In this document: piece by piece, positions 32,081-41,221 of the stretch
Layout: each line of letters begins with the position of its first letter
Position numbering within the stretch: the first letter of the stretch is position 1
NCBI GenBank assembly: GCA_026418695.1
Contig: JAOAAU010000052.1
Coordinates: forward strand, 20,929-84,928
Length of the DNA stretch: 64,000 bases
Origin: Clostridia bacterium
Lineage (GTDB): Bacteria > Bacillota > Clostridia > Acetivibrionales > JAFADI01
Reading direction: 5' to 3'
Position numbers and translations under genes: made by a program
The notes under the pieces: model-generated
Database searches by the model: none
Seen by the model: only the letters and a program-made list of their open reading frames with translations
What the model was told of the DNA's origin: nothing

Positions 32081-34702
32081 ATGGCAGCACTAACTCCAAT
32101 GATGCAGCAGTACCTGGAGATAAAGGAACAGTACAAAGACTGTATCCTTTTTTTCAGGCTGGGAGATTTTTATGAGATGTTTTTCTCGGATGCGGAAACA
32201 GCCTCCAGAGAACTTGAAATCACACTGACAGGAAGAGACTGCGGGCTTGAACAGCGGGCTCCCATGTGTGGAGTTCCTTTCCATTCGGCAGATTCCTATA
32301 TATCGAAACTGATCACCAAAGGATATAAGGTTGCCATCTGTGAACAGGTTGAGGATCCTGCTTTAGCCAAGGGAATTGTTAAAAGGGATGTCATCCGGGT
32401 GGTGACTCCGGGAACCGTCACGGATTCTTCCATGCTGGAAGACCGGAAAAATAATTATCTCATGTCCATTTATAAGAACAGCCTGTATTTCGGGATTTCT
32501 ATTGTTGACATCTCAACTGGGGACTTCTTATCCACCAGCATCAATTTTGGAAACACCATCAGCAAGCTGATGGATGAGATCGCGAAATTCTCACCTTCCG
32601 AGATTATTGTAAACACTGAAGTTCAAAAGGATCCATCCCTGCTGGAATTGATTAAAAAGCGATTCAACCTCTATGTATCCGGCATGGAAGATCAGTACTT
32701 TGATGCAAATTTTGCGATGGACAAAATCAATAGCCGGATCAAACTACAGCAAGAAGTTCGGTTTGAAAACAACCTGGCAATAAACGCATCCGGTGCTTTA
32801 CTGGAGTATATCGAGCAAACTCAAAAAGCGAACCTTGGGCATATTCAATCGATCAATTTCTATAAAATCGAAGAGTTTATGGTCCTGGACCTTGCAACAC
32901 GGAGGAACCTTGAACTGACAGAAACCATGAGGGAAAAGACTAAAAAGGGCACGCTTCTATGGGTACTGGACAGAACCATGACCTCCATGGGAGGACGCGC
33001 GATCCGTAAATGGATCGAACAGCCGCTGAAGAATCTTGAGGATATTAAAGAACGTCTTGAAGCTGTTGATGAACTCAAGAAGAAGTTCATGGTACGAGTT
33101 GAGATCAGAGAATTGCTGAAAAGGGTCTATGATATCGAAAGGCTGATGAGCAAAATTGTTCTTGGCAATGTCAATGGAAGAGAACTGATTGCATTGAAAA
33201 ACTCAATCGGCCAAATTCCTTTTATCCGGAGTCTTCTTGAAAACTGCAGCGCTGAACTGAACATGAAGAATTTTAGACTGATTGACAGTCTTGAAGATAT
33301 CTTCACATTGATAGACAATTCCATTATGGAGGAGCCGCCTGTATCGGTGAAAGAAGGCGGAATCATTAAAACCAGTTATCATCCCGAGGTTGAAAAGCTT
33401 AGAAAAGCAACAACCGAAGGTAAAACATGGGTTGCAGAGCTGGAAGCCTCTGAAAGGGAAAAGACCGGGATCAAAAACCTGAAGGTCGGTTTCAACAAGG
33501 TGTTCGGCTATTATATTGAAGTCACAAAATCCTATTTTTCAATGGTGCCTCAGGAATACATCCGGAAACAGACTCTGGCGAACTGTGAAAGATATATCAC
33601 GCAAGAACTGAAAGAAATCGAAGATACGATCCTCGGAGCCGAGGAAAAAATAATAGAGCTGGAATATCAATTATTCCAGGAAATTCGAAGTCAGATTGCA
33701 TCCGAAGTGAATAGAATCAAAAGTACAGCTGCTGCTCTTGCCGAGGTGGATGTTCTTTGTTCGTTGAGTGAAGTTGCAGACAGAGAAGACTACTGCTTGC
33801 CCGAAATGACTCTGGGTACGGAAATTGAAATCAAGGACGGACGTCATCCGGTTGTTGAAAAAATGATTGATAAGAGTTCCTTTGTTCCGAATGATACTTA
33901 TTTGGATATGGATGAGGACAGGCTGGCCATCATTACCGGGCCGAATATGGCGGGTAAATCCACCTATATGCGTCAGGTAGCTTTAATCGTGCTCATGGCG
34001 CAAATCGGCAGCTTTGTGCCTGCGGCCTCTGCTAAAATAGGAACCGTGGACAGGATATTTACCAGGGTGGGTGCTTCCGATGACCTCGCAGCAGGACAAA
34101 GTACCTTTATGGTGGAAATGTCGGAGGTTGCGAATATTTTGAACAATGCGACTCCAAGAAGTTTATTGATCCTTGACGAGATCGGGAGAGGTACCAGCAC
34201 CTATGACGGCTTGAGTATTGCCTGGTCTGTGATAGAATTTATCAGCGACCGGGAAAAATTGGGATGCAGAACCTTATTTGCTACCCATTATCACGAACTA
34301 ACAGAGTTGGAAGGTAAACTGACTGGAATCAAAAACTATTGCATTTCAGTCAAGGAAAAAGGCGAGGACATCATTTTCTTGAGAAAAATTATCCGCGGCG
34401 GCGCGGATGACAGTTACGGAATCCAGGTGGCACGGTTGGCAGGTGTTCCACATGCCGTCATCGACAGAGCCAAGGATATCTTGAAAGAACTTGAGGATGC
34501 AGATATCAGCAAAAAGGAAATCAAAATCCGACGTGGAAGAATCCCCATCGACGGACAAGTAGATCTATTCTCCTTTGCTGGGAATTCCAAGGCAAAGGAT
34601 GAACTTGCCGAGCAGTTGAAGGCGCTGGATATCTCCACATTAACTCCGCTGGATGCGTTGAATACCTTGTACCAGCTTCAGCAAAAAGCCATAAAGGGGT
34701 AA
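32081..34702 (+). CDS. mutS: DNA mismatch repair protein MutS
   Basis: 873 residues. The N-terminal mismatch-reading domain has the Phe-x-Glu motif in FFRLGDFYEMFFSDA (residues 23-37). The connector, lever and clamp regions follow. The ATPase has Walker A GPNMAGKSTYMRQ near residue 620, Walker B LLILDEIGRGTSTYDG, and FATHYHELTELE. A short C-terminal part ends LYQLQQKAIKG. MutS recognises mispairs and recruits MutL. It opens a mutS-mutL-miaA-hfq run, with mutL starting 4 bases after its stop. AACGAGG lies upstream of ATG 32081. Confidence 0.98.
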   Translation: MAALTPMMQQYLEIKEQYKDCILFFRLGDFYEMFFSDAETASRELEITLTGRDCGLEQRAPMCGVPFHSADSYISKLITKGYKVAICEQVEDPALAKGIVKRDVIRVVTPGTVTDSSMLEDRKNNYLMSIYKNSLYFGISIVDISTGDFLSTSINFGNTISKLMDEIAKFSPSEIIVNTEVQKDPSLLELIKKRFNLYVSGMEDQYFDANFAMDKINSRIKLQQEVRFENNLAINASGALLEYIEQTQKANLGHIQSINFYKIEEFMVLDLATRRNLELTETMREKTKKGTLLWVLDRTMTSMGGRAIRKWIEQPLKNLEDIKERLEAVDELKKKFMVRVEIRELLKRVYDIERLMSKIVLGNVNGRELIALKNSIGQIPFIRSLLENCSAELNMKNFRLIDSLEDIFTLIDNSIMEEPPVSVKEGGIIKTSYHPEVEKLRKATTEGKTWVAELEASEREKTGIKNLKVGFNKVFGYYIEVTKSYFSMVPQEYIRKQTLANCERYITQELKEIEDTILGAEEKIIELEYQLFQEIRSQIASEVNRIKSTAAALAEVDVLCSLSEVADREDYCLPEMTLGTEIEIKDGRHPVVEKMIDKSSFVPNDTYLDMDEDRLAIITGPNMAGKSTYMRQVALIVLMAQIGSFVPAASAKIGTVDRIFTRVGASDDLAAGQSTFMVEMSEVANILNNATPRSLLILDEIGRGTSTYDGLSIAWSVIEFISDREKLGCRTLFATHYHELTELEGKLTGIKNYCISVKEKGEDIIFLRKIIRGGADDSYGIQVARLAGVPHAVIDRAKDILKELEDADISKKEIKIRRGRIPIDGQVDLFSFAGNSKAKDELAEQLKALDISTLTPLDALNTLYQLQQKAIKG

Positions 34703-34706
34703 TCCT

Positions 34707-36776
34707 ATGGGAAAAATTATTGTTCTTGATGAGAACACTTCCAATAAAATCGCTGCCGGTGAGGTCATTGAAAGACCCTCCTCGGTTGTGAAGGAATTAG
34801 TTGAAAACTCAATTGATGCTGGAGCCAGTATGATTTCTGTAGAAATCAAAAACGGCGGTATCTCCTATATAAAAATTACGGATAACGGATCCGGAATTGA
34901 AGAAGACGACGTAGAGATCGCCTTTGAACGGCATGCAACCAGTAAGATCCGAAGTTCCAATGACCTTGACTCCATTGCAACCCTTGGCTTTAGAGGGGAA
35001 GCTCTCGCGAGCATTGCCGCCGTGTCTTCCGTTGAACTTACTTCTCGTGTGCAGAAGAATCCTCATGGGATGTATATTAAAGTACAGGGAGGCCATGTTC
35101 AAGAGGTAAAGCCAACAGGATGTCCTGTCGGCACGACATTCGTGATCAAAGATCTCTTTTACAATACTCCAGCCCGATTCAAGTTTTTAAAGAAGGATAG
35201 CACTGAAGCAGGCTATATTTCGGATATTCTCAGCCGTATAGCCCTGGGGAATCCTCATATTTCCGTCAAGCTGATCAGCAATCACGTGACGATTCTGCAC
35301 ACTCCAGGGAATAATGATCTTTTAAGTACCATTTACAGTGTTTATGGAAAGGATACGGCCAGAGAAGTTTTACCTTGCAGTTATAGTGACAGCAAGGTTG
35401 TTATTTCGGGTTTTGTCGGTAAACCGGAAATTGCCCGTTCCAACAGAAACCAGCAATCTATTTTTATCAATGGAAGGTATATTCGAAGCAAGATCATCAC
35501 TTCAGCCATTGATGAGGCATACAAAACATTCCTTATGAAAAACAAATACCCGTTTATCGTGATGAATCTTCAGATCAATCCGATTTTAGTGGATATTAAT
35601 GTTCATCCGACCAAGATGGAAGTACGTTTTTCAGAAGAGCAGGATATTTTCAGAAGTGTTTATCACGCTGTAAATAATGCTTTGCTTGGAAAGAACCTGA
35701 CCAAGGAAATCAAACTTACCAATGAACCGAAAGAGGACTATAAATTTAAGAATGAACGGCCTTATAAGGCGGATTATTCCCAGCAGAAGTTTTCTTTTAA
35801 TGAAAGCTATGTGAAAGATTCGAAAAAAGAGGTATATGGAGCCACTCGTACCAGCATTCAAGAATCCAAACCTGTGATGAAGGAACCTGTTTTCCTGCAG
35901 GAAGAGCCAAAGTCTTTATCAGTACCAACATCTGAAAGAAGGGTTTTTGAAGAGGTTAGTAAGTCAGCTGTACCCAATATAGAAAAGAAGGAAATACAAT
36001 ATCCGAATTTCTTGAAGCATCAAAATCAGCAGGCTTATGATGCAAAGGAGAAAATTGAAGAAATAAAAGAGGAAGTTGTAGTTGAAAATAATCAGGGAAA
36101 TGATGCGCAGGATGAAATACAATCAGCTTCTTGCGCTAAACAGAATAATGTAACGGAACAGAAAAAAGAGTACGAGGTAGAGAAATCTGGCCATACATTT
36201 TCTGACTATACAATCGTTGGACAGGTTTTTTCTACCTATATTATACTTCAATATGAGAATGATATGGTTCTGATCGATCAGCATGCTGCTCATGAGAGAA
36301 TCATGTATGAAAGATTAAAGAACAAGTATAAAAACAAGGAAAGCCTTTCACAAGTTTTATTGGCGCCGCTGGTGATAGAACTGACATATAAGGAAATCAA
36401 GTTTCTTGAGGAAGAAAAAGAATTTTTCAATACGATTGGTTTTAATTTTGAAAATTTCGGTAATAATTCTATTATATTAAGAACGGTGCCCATCGTTCAT
36501 GAAAAAAATGAATTGAAAGAAGCATTTTTGGAAATACTGGACCATGTTATCAAAGCAACCAACAAAGAGATGGAAAGCGCTGCCGACGAGACATTGTATA
36601 CCATCGCCTGTAAATCTGCGGTGAAAGCAAATATGTGGCTGGGTGAGATTGAAATCAAAAAGCTGTTGAAAGACCTGGACATTGTGGACAATCCTTTTAC
36701 CTGTCCCCATGGCCGTCCGACAGCCATCAAGATTTCAAAGCAGGAGCTTGAAAAGAAGTTTAAAAGAATACTATAG
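34707..36776 (+). CDS. mutL: DNA mismatch repair protein MutL
   Basis: 689 residues. The GHKL ATPase part has ENSIDAGASMISVEI, ITDNGSGI and GFRGEALASIAAV. A variable Lys/Glu/Ser-rich linker spans about residues 330-500. The C-terminal domain keeps the endonuclease metal motif DQHAAHERIMYE near residue 523, plus ACKSAVKA and CPHGRPTAI, so it should nick DNA, as expected for an organism without MutH. It starts 4 bases after mutS and ends 8 bases before miaA. Confidence 0.97.
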   Translation: MGKIIVLDENTSNKIAAGEVIERPSSVVKELVENSIDAGASMISVEIKNGGISYIKITDNGSGIEEDDVEIAFERHATSKIRSSNDLDSIATLGFRGEALASIAAVSSVELTSRVQKNPHGMYIKVQGGHVQEVKPTGCPVGTTFVIKDLFYNTPARFKFLKKDSTEAGYISDILSRIALGNPHISVKLISNHVTILHTPGNNDLLSTIYSVYGKDTAREVLPCSYSDSKVVISGFVGKPEIARSNRNQQSIFINGRYIRSKIITSAIDEAYKTFLMKNKYPFIVMNLQINPILVDINVHPTKMEVRFSEEQDIFRSVYHAVNNALLGKNLTKEIKLTNEPKEDYKFKNERPYKADYSQQKFSFNESYVKDSKKEVYGATRTSIQESKPVMKEPVFLQEEPKSLSVPTSERRVFEEVSKSAVPNIEKKEIQYPNFLKHQNQQAYDAKEKIEEIKEEVVVENNQGNDAQDEIQSASCAKQNNVTEQKKEYEVEKSGHTFSDYTIVGQVFSTYIILQYENDMVLIDQHAAHERIMYERLKNKYKNKESLSQVLLAPLVIELTYKEIKFLEEEKEFFNTIGFNFENFGNNSIILRTVPIVHEKNELKEAFLEILDHVIKATNKEMESAADETLYTIACKSAVKANMWLGEIEIKKLLKDLDIVDNPFTCPHGRPTAIKISKQELEKKFKRIL

Positions 36777-36784
36777 AGGTCAAT

Positions 36785-37726
36785 ATGGAAAAGGTTATCG
36801 TGATTGTGGGGCCCACAGCTTCCGGAAAAACAAAGCTTTCCATTGAACTGGCAAAGAAGATGAATGGAGAGATTGTTTCAGCAGATTCAATGCAGATTTA
36901 TAAATACATGGATATCGGTACAGCCAAGCCCACAGAGGAAGAGAAGGAAGGGATCCGGCATTACCTGATCGATGAAGTCAACCCGGATGAAGAATTCAGT
37001 GTAGCAAAATATCAGGAAATGGCACTTGAATATATTCAACAAATTTTGGAGGGTGGAAAATTCCCGATAGTTGCAGGCGGAACCGGATTATATATCAATT
37101 CTTTGCTCTATAATATCAATTTCAGTGAAACTACTGTAGATTGGGAATATAGAGAGGAATTGAAAAAGCTGGCGGAGGAAAACGGAAATCAATTTCTTCA
37201 CGACAGATTAAAGGAGGTTGATCCTGAGGCTGCATCCAGAATTCACTCCAATGACATTAAAAGAGTGATCCGTGCTTTGGAAGTGTTTAAGTTCACCAAT
37301 AAACCCATATCCCATCATCAGGAGCTTTCAAGAATGATACCTCCAAAATATGAGTTTATTCTGATTGGCTTAACCATGGATCGACAGAAGCTATACGAAA
37401 GAATCAATCTAAGAGTGGATCTGATGCTGGAAAACGGCTTGTTGCAGGAAATCCGCAAACTCATAGAAATGGGATATGATAAGTATTCGGTCGCGATGCA
37501 GGGGATTGGCTATAAAGAGTTGCTGGCGTATCTTCGAGGAGAGATGTCCTATGAGGAAGCCGTAGAGATCATTAAAAGGGAATCCAGGCGGTATGCCAAG
37601 CGTCAGTTGACCTGGTTCAGAAGGCTTGAAAACATACACTGGATTAACCTTGACGAATTCAGCCAGACTTCCGAGGTCCTAAAAAATATTGAAAACCATA
37701 TTGCAACACATGGAATTTTCTTGTAG
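36785..37726 (+). CDS. miaA: tRNA dimethylallyltransferase MiaA
   Basis: 313 residues. The P-loop GPTASGKTKLS is at residues 8-18, then SADSMQIYKYMDIGTAKP, VAGGTGLYINSLLYN and AMQGIGYKELLAYLRGE, and QLTWFRR in the C-terminal part. It adds a dimethylallyl group to A37 of tRNAs reading UNN codons, using the isoprenoid made by the MEP pathway (IspH lies at 1.4 kb). It is coupled to mutL (8-base gap) and followed by hfq, the classical miaA-hfq order. The AGAGGTC upstream of ATG 36785 overlaps the mutL stop region. Confidence 0.97.
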   Translation: MEKVIVIVGPTASGKTKLSIELAKKMNGEIVSADSMQIYKYMDIGTAKPTEEEKEGIRHYLIDEVNPDEEFSVAKYQEMALEYIQQILEGGKFPIVAGGTGLYINSLLYNINFSETTVDWEYREELKKLAEENGNQFLHDRLKEVDPEAASRIHSNDIKRVIRALEVFKFTNKPISHHQELSRMIPPKYEFILIGLTMDRQKLYERINLRVDLMLENGLLQEIRKLIEMGYDKYSVAMQGIGYKELLAYLRGEMSYEEAVEIIKRESRRYAKRQLTWFRRLENIHWINLDEFSQTSEVLKNIENHIATHGIFL

Positions 37727-37795
37727 AATATGAATTATAATATCATAGAGATAGAAAAAAATGGATATGTACATACACAGAGGAGGATTTTTCAA

Positions 37796-38041
37796 GTGAA
37801 TAAAAATAACATTAATTTGCAGGATGTCTTTTTAAATCAGGTAAGGAAGGAGCATATTGCGGTTACCATCTACCTTACCAATGGCTTCCAGCTTAAAGGG
37901 ATGGTAAAAGGCTTTGACAACTTTACGGTTGTTCTTGATAGTGAAGGGAGACAGCAGCTGGTATACAAGCATGCGATCTCAACCATCAGCCCGATGAAAA
38001 TGGTCAATCTGATATTCAACGACAATAATAGAAGTGAATAA
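37796..38041 (+). CDS. hfq: RNA chaperone Hfq
   Basis: The frame is open from ATG 37730, but AGGAGG at 37781-37786 serves GTG 37796, and the resulting 81-residue protein has the family length; the extra 22 residues would be unusual. The Sm1 region has [29 protein letters not shown] and the Sm2 motif is YKHAIS. Hfq forms hexamers that bind U-rich and A-rich RNA and help small RNAs pair. It is the last gene of the mutS-mutL-miaA-hfq run, ending in a strong bidirectional terminator. Confidence 0.95.
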   Translation: MNKNNINLQDVFLNQVRKEHIAVTIYLTNGFQLKGMVKGFDNFTVVLDSEGRQQLVYKHAISTISPMKMVNLIFNDNNRSE

Positions 38042-38049
38042 TACATAAC

Positions 38050-38082
38050 AAAAGAGAGCCAGCGAACTGGCTCTCTTTTATG
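38050..38082. terminator. Bidirectional terminator between hfq and lexA
   Basis: A 13-base-pair perfect stem (38050-38062 with 38067-38079) around CGAA, with A4 on the left and T4 on the right, so it works for hfq (plus) and lexA (minus). Confidence 0.92.
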
Positions 38083-38138
38083 TTCTTCTTATTATTTCAT
38101 GTGTTTCATTTCATAAATACTGATCAAATCAAAAATTC

Positions 38139-38780
38139 TTAGAACATTCTAAATACGCCGATGACCTTTCCAAGAATGGAAACATTATCACGGACGATAA
38201 TCGGATCTAAATACTGGTTTTCCGGCTGCAGACGGATATGATCCTTTTCCTTGTAAAAAGTTTTCACGGTAGCTTCATCTTCTATCAGCGCAACGACAAT
38301 ATCGCCGTTAAGCGCAGTGGCCTGCTGCTTAACAAGAACAAGGTCTCTGTCAAAAATTCCAGCTTCAATCATACTGTCGCCTTGAACCTTCAGCATAAAA
38401 GCGGTTGAATTCTGTACAAAATTCACTGGTAAGGGGAAGGTATCTTCGATATTCTCAACGGCCAGGATCGGCTGACCTGCTGTAACTTTCCCGATAATAG
38501 GCACGTCCACAAGTTCTTTTCTGGAAACGTAGCTTTCAATATTCCGAACCGGTGCGGTTCTGCTTTGGCCAACCACCTTGAGTGCGCGAGGCTTGGTGGG
38601 ATCTTTATGTATGAGACCTTCCTTTTCTAATTTTTCAAGATACGCATGTACCGTTGAGGTAGACTTGAAGCCTACCGCCTTACATATTTCTCTTACAGAG
38701 GGCGGATATCCCTTTTCTTCTACCTGACTGTTAACAAAATCAATAATGAGCTGCTGCTTTTCGCTAAGCTTATTTTGCAT
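38139..38780 (-). CDS. lexA: SOS repressor LexA
   Basis: 213 residues. The winged-helix DNA-binding part has [33 protein letters not shown]. The peptidase part has the self-cleavage site A101-G102 in VTAGQP, the nucleophile S136 in QGDSM and the general base K173 in EATVKTF. RecA filaments trigger cleavage and release of SOS genes. An AAGAGGTG ribosome binding site precedes the ATG. The promoter on the minus strand carries a one-mismatch SOS box, consistent with autorepression, and the divergent LysM gene carries two perfect boxes. Confidence 0.98.
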   Translation of the reverse strand: MQNKLSEKQQLIIDFVNSQVEEKGYPPSVREICKAVGFKSTSTVHAYLEKLEKEGLIHKDPTKPRALKVVGQSRTAPVRNIESYVSRKELVDVPIIGKVTAGQPILAVENIEDTFPLPVNFVQNSTAFMLKVQGDSMIEAGIFDRDLVLVKQQATALNGDIVVALIEDEATVKTFYKEKDHIRLQPENQYLDPIIVRDNVSILGKVIGVFRMF

Positions 38781-38935
38781 CTTAACACCTCTTCATCAAA
38801 TTCTTTCCGGGTATGCGTCACGATCCATGGAGAGTTTCATGCAACATCTGCAGTCCGCATAAGCCCATTTTTCTTTGGTTATGTGCCGGGATATCAAACT
38901 GTAAAGTTCGTTATCCAAAACCCTTATATAATAGT

Positions 38936-38973
38936 ATTATAGCATAAATTCTCCAGAAAGCAAACGAATGTTC
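38936..38973 (-). promoter_or_regulatory. lexA promoter with SOS box
   Basis: On the minus strand -35 TTGCTT (38958-38963) and -10 TATAAT (38936-38941) are 16 bases apart. The box GAACATTCGTTT (38962-38973) matches GAAC-N4-GTTC with one mismatch and overlaps the -35. It should give LexA autorepression. Confidence 0.8.
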
Positions 38974-38992
38974 GATTTTTTTTAGGAAGGTA

Positions 38993-39043
38993 TTGACAAT
39001 AGAACAGGTGTTCGTTTATAATAAATTACAAGAACGCATGTTC
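38993..39043 (+). promoter_or_regulatory. SOS promoter of the LysM gene with two LexA boxes
   Basis: TTGACA (38993-38998) and TATAAT (39017-39022), 18-base spacer. A perfect LexA box GAACAGGTGTTC lies in the spacer (39002-39013) and a second, GAACGCATGTTC, lies downstream (39032-39043). Centres are 30 bases apart, close to three helical turns. Strong repression and induction by DNA damage are expected. Confidence 0.92.
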
Positions 39044-39059
39044 TAATGAGGTGAGCGAA

Positions 39060-39380
39060 ATGAAAAACAATAGTAAAACACAAAACAACTTAAAAACAAA
39101 GAAGAGATATGTTCTAAAGAACAAAGGACGATTTGCAGCGATTATATCCATCTTATCGGTATTATCCGTATTGATCCTGTTTACAAGTACTGTTTACAGC
39201 TATAGAACACCACAATATTTATCCGTCAATGTAAAGCAGGGAGATACCCTTTGGAGTCTGGCCAATAAATACGGAACGAGTTCTGATACCAGAGAAATCG
39301 TATACAATATCAAAAAGATCAATAAACTGGCTACCAGTGAAATTCAGGCAGGGAGTGAAATTCTGATTCCTATGAATTAA
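39060..39380 (+). CDS. SOS-induced LysM membrane protein (YneA-like division inhibitor)
   Basis: 106 residues from ATG 39060 (GAGGTGAG at 39049-39055). An N-terminal basic segment leads to one membrane helix (AAIISILSVLSVLILFTSTV, about residues 28-48). A single LysM domain follows (VKQGDTLWSLANKYG to IQAGSEILIPMN). This layout, the divergent position next to lexA and the two SOS boxes match YneA of Bacillus, which delays cell division after DNA damage. Sequence similarity beyond LysM cannot be measured here, so function is inferred from layout and regulation. Confidence 0.85.
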   Translation: MKNNSKTQNNLKTKKRYVLKNKGRFAAIISILSVLSVLILFTSTVYSYRTPQYLSVNVKQGDTLWSLANKYGTSSDTREIVYNIKKINKLATSEIQAGSEILIPMN

Positions 39381-39475
39381 GGGTTAATCGCTTGGAAAAC
39401 CGGTAAATAATATAGATGGTTTTTGCTACATAATAAGATCGTAAATCTGAAATAAACAATAGTCAAATATGATAC

Positions 39476-39510
39476 AAAACGCCCTATGGATAAGCATAGG
39501 GCGTTTTATA
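39476..39510 (+). terminator. Terminator after the LysM gene
   Basis: A 13-base-pair stem (39476-39488 with 39495-39507), GC-rich centre GCCCTATG/CATAGGGC, followed by a T-rich stretch. It is about 95 bases after the stop. Confidence 0.88.
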
Positions 39511-39627
39511 TACATATTGAAAACATTATTGAGATCAGATAGAATAATTAAAGTTGATGGATGGCTCAATAGTGAATTTAGAACAAATTGTAATGGTTTT
39601 ATTTTATAACAGAGCATAGGAGATAGA

Positions 39628-39858
39628 ATGATGTCCGATAACTGTCTACTCTACGATAGAACCTGTACCGATTGCGGAGAATGCGACCAATGCGATTTGA
39701 ACCGTACGAAAAGATGTGACAATTGCGGCAGGTGCATTGATTCAAATTCTGAGTTTCTCTCCCTGGATGTCATGAAATACTTATCAGAACATCAGGAGCA
39801 GGGAACAAAAAAGGTTAATGAAAACCCTGTAAAAAAGAAAAAAAACACAGAAACCTGA
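39628..39858 (+). CDS. Cys-rich small protein (two CxxC clusters)
   Basis: 76 residues. Eight cysteines lie in the first half: C6, then CTDCGECDQC (C13, C16, C19, C22) and CDNCGRC (C30, C33, C36). The second half is Lys/Glu/Asn-rich and probably disordered. The spacing CxxCxxCxxC and CxxCxxC could hold zinc or iron-sulfur clusters. I recognise no named family; similar short proteins occur in Firmicutes genomes as hypothetical. AGGAGA at 39618-39623 serves ATG 39628 or 39631. It has its own terminator, and the SOS gene upstream is closed by a terminator, so SOS control is not indicated. Confidence 0.75.
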   Translation: MMSDNCLLYDRTCTDCGECDQCDLNRTKRCDNCGRCIDSNSEFLSLDVMKYLSEHQEQGTKKVNENPVKKKKNTET

Positions 39859-39878
39859 TTTCAAACATCAGGTTTTTT
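39850..39878 (+). terminator. Terminator of the Cys-rich small gene
   Basis: AAACCTGAT (39850-39858) pairs with ATCAGGTTT (39866-39874), loop of 7, then T run. It overlaps the last codons of the gene. Confidence 0.88.
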
Positions 39879-40060
39879 TGTGTCCGGTTTGCTTTTAAAA
39901 AGAGAAAGCATTATAAACCAGGAAAAGAGAATTTTTATAGACACCGATTGCTTTATTTAGTCGGCCCTTGATTTATTCGATAAGATAAATTGATGGTTAA
40001 ATTTTTTTGAATATGTTAGAATAACTAATGTTAACAATACACTTAAATGAGAGGGATTTC

Positions 40061-41221
40061 ATGCAAAGAGAGATCTATCTCGATAACAGCGCCACGACGA
40101 GACCCTATGATGCTGTGATCGACTACATCAACGACATCAACAGAGAAACCTATGGAAATGCTTCCTCGCTGCATACCAAAGGCATTGAAGCAGAAAAGAT
40201 CATTAAAGCTGCCCGGCAGAAAATTGCGGATACCATGAAAGTAGACAGCAAGGAAATCATCTTTACGTCGGGAGGAACGGAATCAAACAATCTTGCCATT
40301 CTTGGTTATTTGGAAGCAAATCCAAGGAAGGGAAAGCATATCATCACCTCCTCCATTGAACATCCTTCAGTCCTGGAAGTATTCAAGTATCTTCAGGGCA
40401 AGGGATACAAAGTGGATTTCATCAATGTTAATCAGGAAGGCATCATTCAGATAGAAGAACTCCGGCAAAAGATAACCAAGGAAACGGCCCTCATCAGCAT
40501 CATGCTGGTCAACAATGAGATTGGTTCAATTCAGCCGCTTGAAGATATTGTTCGTGCCCGGAATGAATTGAACAGGGAGGCTGTATTGCATGTTGATGCC
40601 GTACAAGCTTACGGTAAGATAGCAATATTACCGAAAAAATCCGGAATAGAGATGCTAACAGTAAGCTCTCATAAGATTCATGGACCTAAAGGTGTAGGAG
40701 CGCTGTATGTAGATAAGAATATAAGAATAAAGCCGGTGCTGCATGGCGGAGGCCAGGAATCCTTATTAAGGTCCGGTACTGAAAATGTTCCCGGCATTGG
40801 AGGGTTTGGAATGTCTGCGGAGATGATCCATATATCCAGGGAAGAGAGCTATCAAAGGATGGAGAACCTTCGAAATCTATTTATAGACTCCCTGAATAAG
40901 AGGCTGGACAGATTTACGATCATTTCTCCGGAGCATGCACTTCCGTATATATTAAATATATCCTTTGGAGATTTAAGATCTGAAGTGCTTTTGCATCATT
41001 TGGAGGAGAAGGGTATCTTTGTTTCGACAGGTTCAGCCTGTTCTTCAAGAAAGAGCATTCACAGCCATGTTTTAAAAGCCATCGGCATTAAGTCCTGTGA
41101 TATTGAAGGCGCGATTCGATTCAGCTTTTCTGCTTTCAATACCGAGCAGGAAATAATAGATACGGTCGAGACGATGAAAGAAATTGTTCCAAAGATAAGT
41201 GTCACTAGGAAAGGAAGATAA
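40061..41221 (+). CDS. Cysteine desulfurase (NifS/IscS family), ThiI partner
   Basis: 386 residues from ATG 40061, chosen because GAGAGGG at 40049-40055 precedes it; an upstream in-frame ATG at 40028 lacks one. Motifs: LDNSATTRPY, SGGTESNNLAI, LHVDAVQAYGK (PLP Asp), SSHKIHGPKGVG (PLP lysine) and the catalytic Cys loop STGSACSSRK. It moves sulfur from cysteine as persulfide. The gene is immediately followed by thiI with no gap, as in Bacillus where NifZ feeds sulfur to ThiI, so this copy likely serves 4-thiouridine and thiamin, while the copy at 54.2 kb serves iron-sulfur assembly. Confidence 0.93.
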   Translation: MQREIYLDNSATTRPYDAVIDYINDINRETYGNASSLHTKGIEAEKIIKAARQKIADTMKVDSKEIIFTSGGTESNNLAILGYLEANPRKGKHIITSSIEHPSVLEVFKYLQGKGYKVDFINVNQEGIIQIEELRQKITKETALISIMLVNNEIGSIQPLEDIVRARNELNREAVLHVDAVQAYGKIAILPKKSGIEMLTVSSHKIHGPKGVGALYVDKNIRIKPVLHGGGQESLLRSGTENVPGIGGFGMSAEMIHISREESYQRMENLRNLFIDSLNKRLDRFTIISPEHALPYILNISFGDLRSEVLLHHLEEKGIFVSTGSACSSRKSIHSHVLKAIGIKSCDIEGAIRFSFSAFNTEQEIIDTVETMKEIVPKISVTRKGR

